Below are positions 62,801-64,000 of a stretch of 64,000 bases of DNA, one piece after another. Under the pieces are notes generated by a model that was not told the origin of the DNA, did no database searches, and was given only the letters and a program-made list of their open reading frames with translations. Location of the stretch: contig OZ025213.1 of the NCBI GenBank assembly GCA_964019055.1, positions 3,186,722-3,250,721 of the forward strand, given 5' to 3'. Each line of letters opens with the position of its first letter. The first letter of the stretch is position 1. Both the position numbers and the translations under genes were made by a program. This stretch comes from Anthopleura xanthogrammica. Its lineage: Eukaryota; Cnidaria; Anthozoa; Actiniaria; Actiniidae.

Positions 62801-63306
62801 TGTTATTATAACTAAACTGAGCTGGATTCCGACGTGCTGCAAGGGGTCTATCGACCTCTATGCCTTGGGCTTAATATAATTCCATTTCAGACCACATGTC
62901 GTTCCCTAGAGTATCATTTCTTTGTTTAACAGTTTTGCATGAGAAGACACATGAATATGGATACAACTCAAACAAAGAATCTTATTTTCAAGGGATTCAA
63001 TGACATGTGGTCTGAAATGGGAAAACATTATGCCCAAGACAAAGGACTAGGTCTATTTTGGAACATTGGATACTACAGACTGTAAAAATACCTTTCTGGT
63101 GGTTGACCTTGAACTTGGCTTTGATATTACCACATAATTCTAGCTCTGCTTTTTCCTGACACAGTTTCACGGCTCGTGCAGCTGCTTCATTCTTGTCAAG
63201 CTTGAGTTGTCCATTTGAAGCACAGTTCTTATTGTTGCAGTTTTTTGTTCCACAGCCATCAGTGAGCTGGTAAAAGTAGCTCTTAATCAGAACTTCAGCT
63301 TTATTC
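56803..63306 (-). CDS. UBE3A: Ubiquitin-protein ligase E3A (E6AP), 10 exons seen, about 764 aa, extreme 5' end not fixed
   Basis: HECT-type E3 ligase; it takes ubiquitin from an E2 onto a cysteine and transfers it to substrate lysines. Exons 5' to 3': 63092-63306, 61321-62387, 60132-60276, 59445-59650, 58979-59143, 58525-58578, 58299-58400, 57829-57902, 57207-57350, 56803-56923. Phases close. The N-terminal AZUL zinc finger shows [12 protein letters not shown] followed by NKNCAS and KLC. The long 1067-nt exon is the middle region. The HECT domain contains [33 protein letters not shown] and [12 protein letters not shown]. The catalytic Cys (HTCFN) lies 32 residues before the C-terminus KGFGLL, the same spacing as in human. 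The first recognised exon begins in phase 2, so a short upstream exon is missing. One candidate is 63833-63852 (ATG plus 17 nt, weak GTAATA donor), otherwise it lies beyond the window. The intron after exon 58525-58578 has a GC donor. Confidence 0.95.
57560..57742. mobile_element. Element with TCAGGGACGACAGAGC termini, copy 2
   Basis: TCAGGGACGACAGAGC at the left, GCTCTGCTGTCCCTGA at the right (15 of 16 inverted), with a C run inside. Same ends as 51872-52001. UBE3A intron. Confidence 0.65.
58128..58269. mobile_element. MITE family TAGAGCAGATTTCGTATG, copy 4 (best preserved ends)
   Basis: TAGAGCAGATTTCATATGGG at the left, CATACGAAATCTGCTCTA at the right, TA-flanked. Interior GAATGTTTTCATAC is shared with the other copies. 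UBE3A intron. Confidence 0.75.
58401..58524 (-). other. GC-AG intron of UBE3A
   Basis: On the minus strand exon 58525-58578 ends AAACAG and is followed by GCAAGA. The acceptor before exon 58299-58400 is CAATCTAG. Reading frame (VEKQ then FNEF) requires this junction. The strong AG|GCAAG context is the usual one for GC donors. Confidence 0.85.
59216..59386 (-). mobile_element. tRNA-derived SINE fragment, copy 3 (headless)
   Basis: Matches the body of 21215-21475: TTGTTTTTACAAGGGTAGTA, AGCCAGTGGCTAACAAACC, TTTAGAAGTTGATTTTTGCG and GGAGAACCCAGAGAAAAACC. The tRNA head is missing. UBE3A intron. Confidence 0.65.
59825..59958. mobile_element. MITE family TAGACCCCTTGCAGCA, copy 4
   Basis: TAGACCCCTTGCAACAAATC at the left and GCATGCTGCAAGGGGTCTA at the right, with very well conserved GCAGCTCAATTTGGAGGGCA arms. 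Probably the youngest copy here. UBE3A intron. Confidence 0.85.
60513..60754. mobile_element. MITE with 42-bp inverted repeats, ATTACAGTGCAACGCGCAAAAG
   Basis: Left ATGCTTTTATTAACTAATTA followed by CAGTGCAACGCGCAAAAGTA; the right end is the near-exact complement. The inner pair ACTTCTATGCACAGGC / GCCTGCACATAGAAGT extends the structure. UBE3A intron. Confidence 0.8.
62816..63055. mobile_element. Two abutting MITEs: end of the TAGACCCCTT family joined to a CTTGGGC-family copy
   Basis: 62816-62850 is the right end of the first family (GACGTGCTGCAAGGGGTCTA). From 62848 a second element reads CTATGCCTTGGGCTTAATA, has the ATTTCAGACCACATGTCGTTC arm and its mirror, and ends CATTATGCCCAAG...GGTCTA at 63055. 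UBE3A intron, ending 36 bp before exon 63092. Confidence 0.75.
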
Positions 63307-64000
63307 CTATGCGAAATATGGAAAGTTAAAATTACGTTTCCAGAAGAAAACTTATATAATATATATTGTATATATAACTTATACAATAATAACATAACAA
63401 AACATTATTGATAAAATTTACTTTATAGACTTGTCAACTAGACAAATTAAGACCTCACATTGCTTATTATTTCAATTCTATTATTATTATTGTTATTATT
63501 ATTAAGATCCATACACAGGGACCACGGAGCACAGTTTTGAGTGGGCGGAGCTAATTTGGGGGGGCAAGGGGAATGCCCCCACCCCCGTTGAAAATTTGGA
63601 AATCGAGGCTCTCAGGAATGCAATTTCCAGTGCCGCAGTTTTGAGGGGCAATTGCAGCATATTTATTGCATAAAGTTCATTTTAAAGCTTTAGGCAACTC
63701 ATAACAGAAAATAATTTTTGGCTAAAAACGTGTTTATAAAATGGTATGATGTAGCAAAGTAACAACTCTATATGAAAACTATAATGAAAACCTGTAAGAA
63801 AAACAAAGGTATTACAATAGACCTTTTATTACAGTTCTGTTCCAGTGACCATGAATAGTTTTAAGTCCAGGTTGGAGTTGCTGCACTGCTGTGTTTGATT
63901 GGGAGTTATGATAACTACTATTTTCGTTGTAAAAGAACATCTTCTTTATAACAGACATAAAACAAAAACACCACATAATTCACAAGCTTTATCTGCTGCT
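63307..64000. other. UBE3A 5' intron or 5' flank
   Basis: AT-rich, with an ATT-type simple repeat at about 63475-63505 and an AGGGACCACGGAGCAC repeat end near 63518. A possible 20-nt first coding exon is at 63833-63852 on the minus strand (six codons from ATG, phase 2). Nothing else coding is seen. Confidence 0.4.

Overview
The window reads as nuclear DNA of an animal, most likely an anthozoan cnidarian (sea anemone or coral). The genes are intron-rich with GT-AG splice sites. They encode clear animal orthologues: VWA3, eIF5B, TBC1D19, STK16 and UBE3A. Introns and spacers are AT-rich and full of short hairpin-like elements (MITEs), tRNA-derived SINE remnants and micro/minisatellites. The cnidarian assignment is inference from gene structure and repeat style; no marker proves it. 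I spliced every gene by hand, checking reading-frame phase across each junction.

Layout. (1) 158-373 (+) is the last exon of an endonuclease/exonuclease/phosphatase-family gene that starts off the left edge. (2) 1120-18839 (+) is a 40-exon VWA3-type gene of about 1952 residues: two VWA modules plus a third, VWA-less copy of the linker module, Tudor-like repeats, an RS-rich stretch, coiled coil, and more Tudor-like repeats. (3) 19334-30965 (-) is EIF5B, 24 exons, about 1079 residues, convergent with VWA3. (4) 31839-38006 (+) is TBC1D19, 23 exons, about 539 residues, divergent from EIF5B across an 873-bp shared promoter. (5) 38967-41018 (+) and 42580-44987 (+) are two small related genes. (6) 45421-50057 (+) is STK16, 10 exons, 307 residues. 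(7) 52316-54137 (-) is a third member of the small-gene family. (8) 56803 to at least 63306 (-) is UBE3A, 10 recognised exons including the AZUL zinc finger and the whole HECT domain.

The most interesting gene-level observation is the cluster of three small paralogues (genes D, E and F in the entries) around STK16. They share an NNPHP motif, a V-W motif 21-23 residues later, Y-Q-x-D-F-like motifs, and a conserved 1-2-0 intron-phase order. I suspect a ciliary or axonemal microtubule-associated family. RFX X-box-like sites precede two of them, and VWA3 is also typically ciliary, so the window may hold four cilia-linked genes. EIF5B (translation initiation), TBC1D19, STK16 and UBE3A are housekeeping or regulatory genes with no obvious shared pathway.

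At the repeat level, several hairpin element families with unrelated interiors share the terminal tip TAGA(C/G)C at TA sites, suggesting mobilisation by one transposase type. The VWA3 introns hold a perfect 101-copy TCACTG array and a perfect ~70-copy GAT array. One VWA3 splice acceptor lies inside a three-copy tandem repeat whose copies read like the GVPQGS motif of non-LTR reverse transcriptases.
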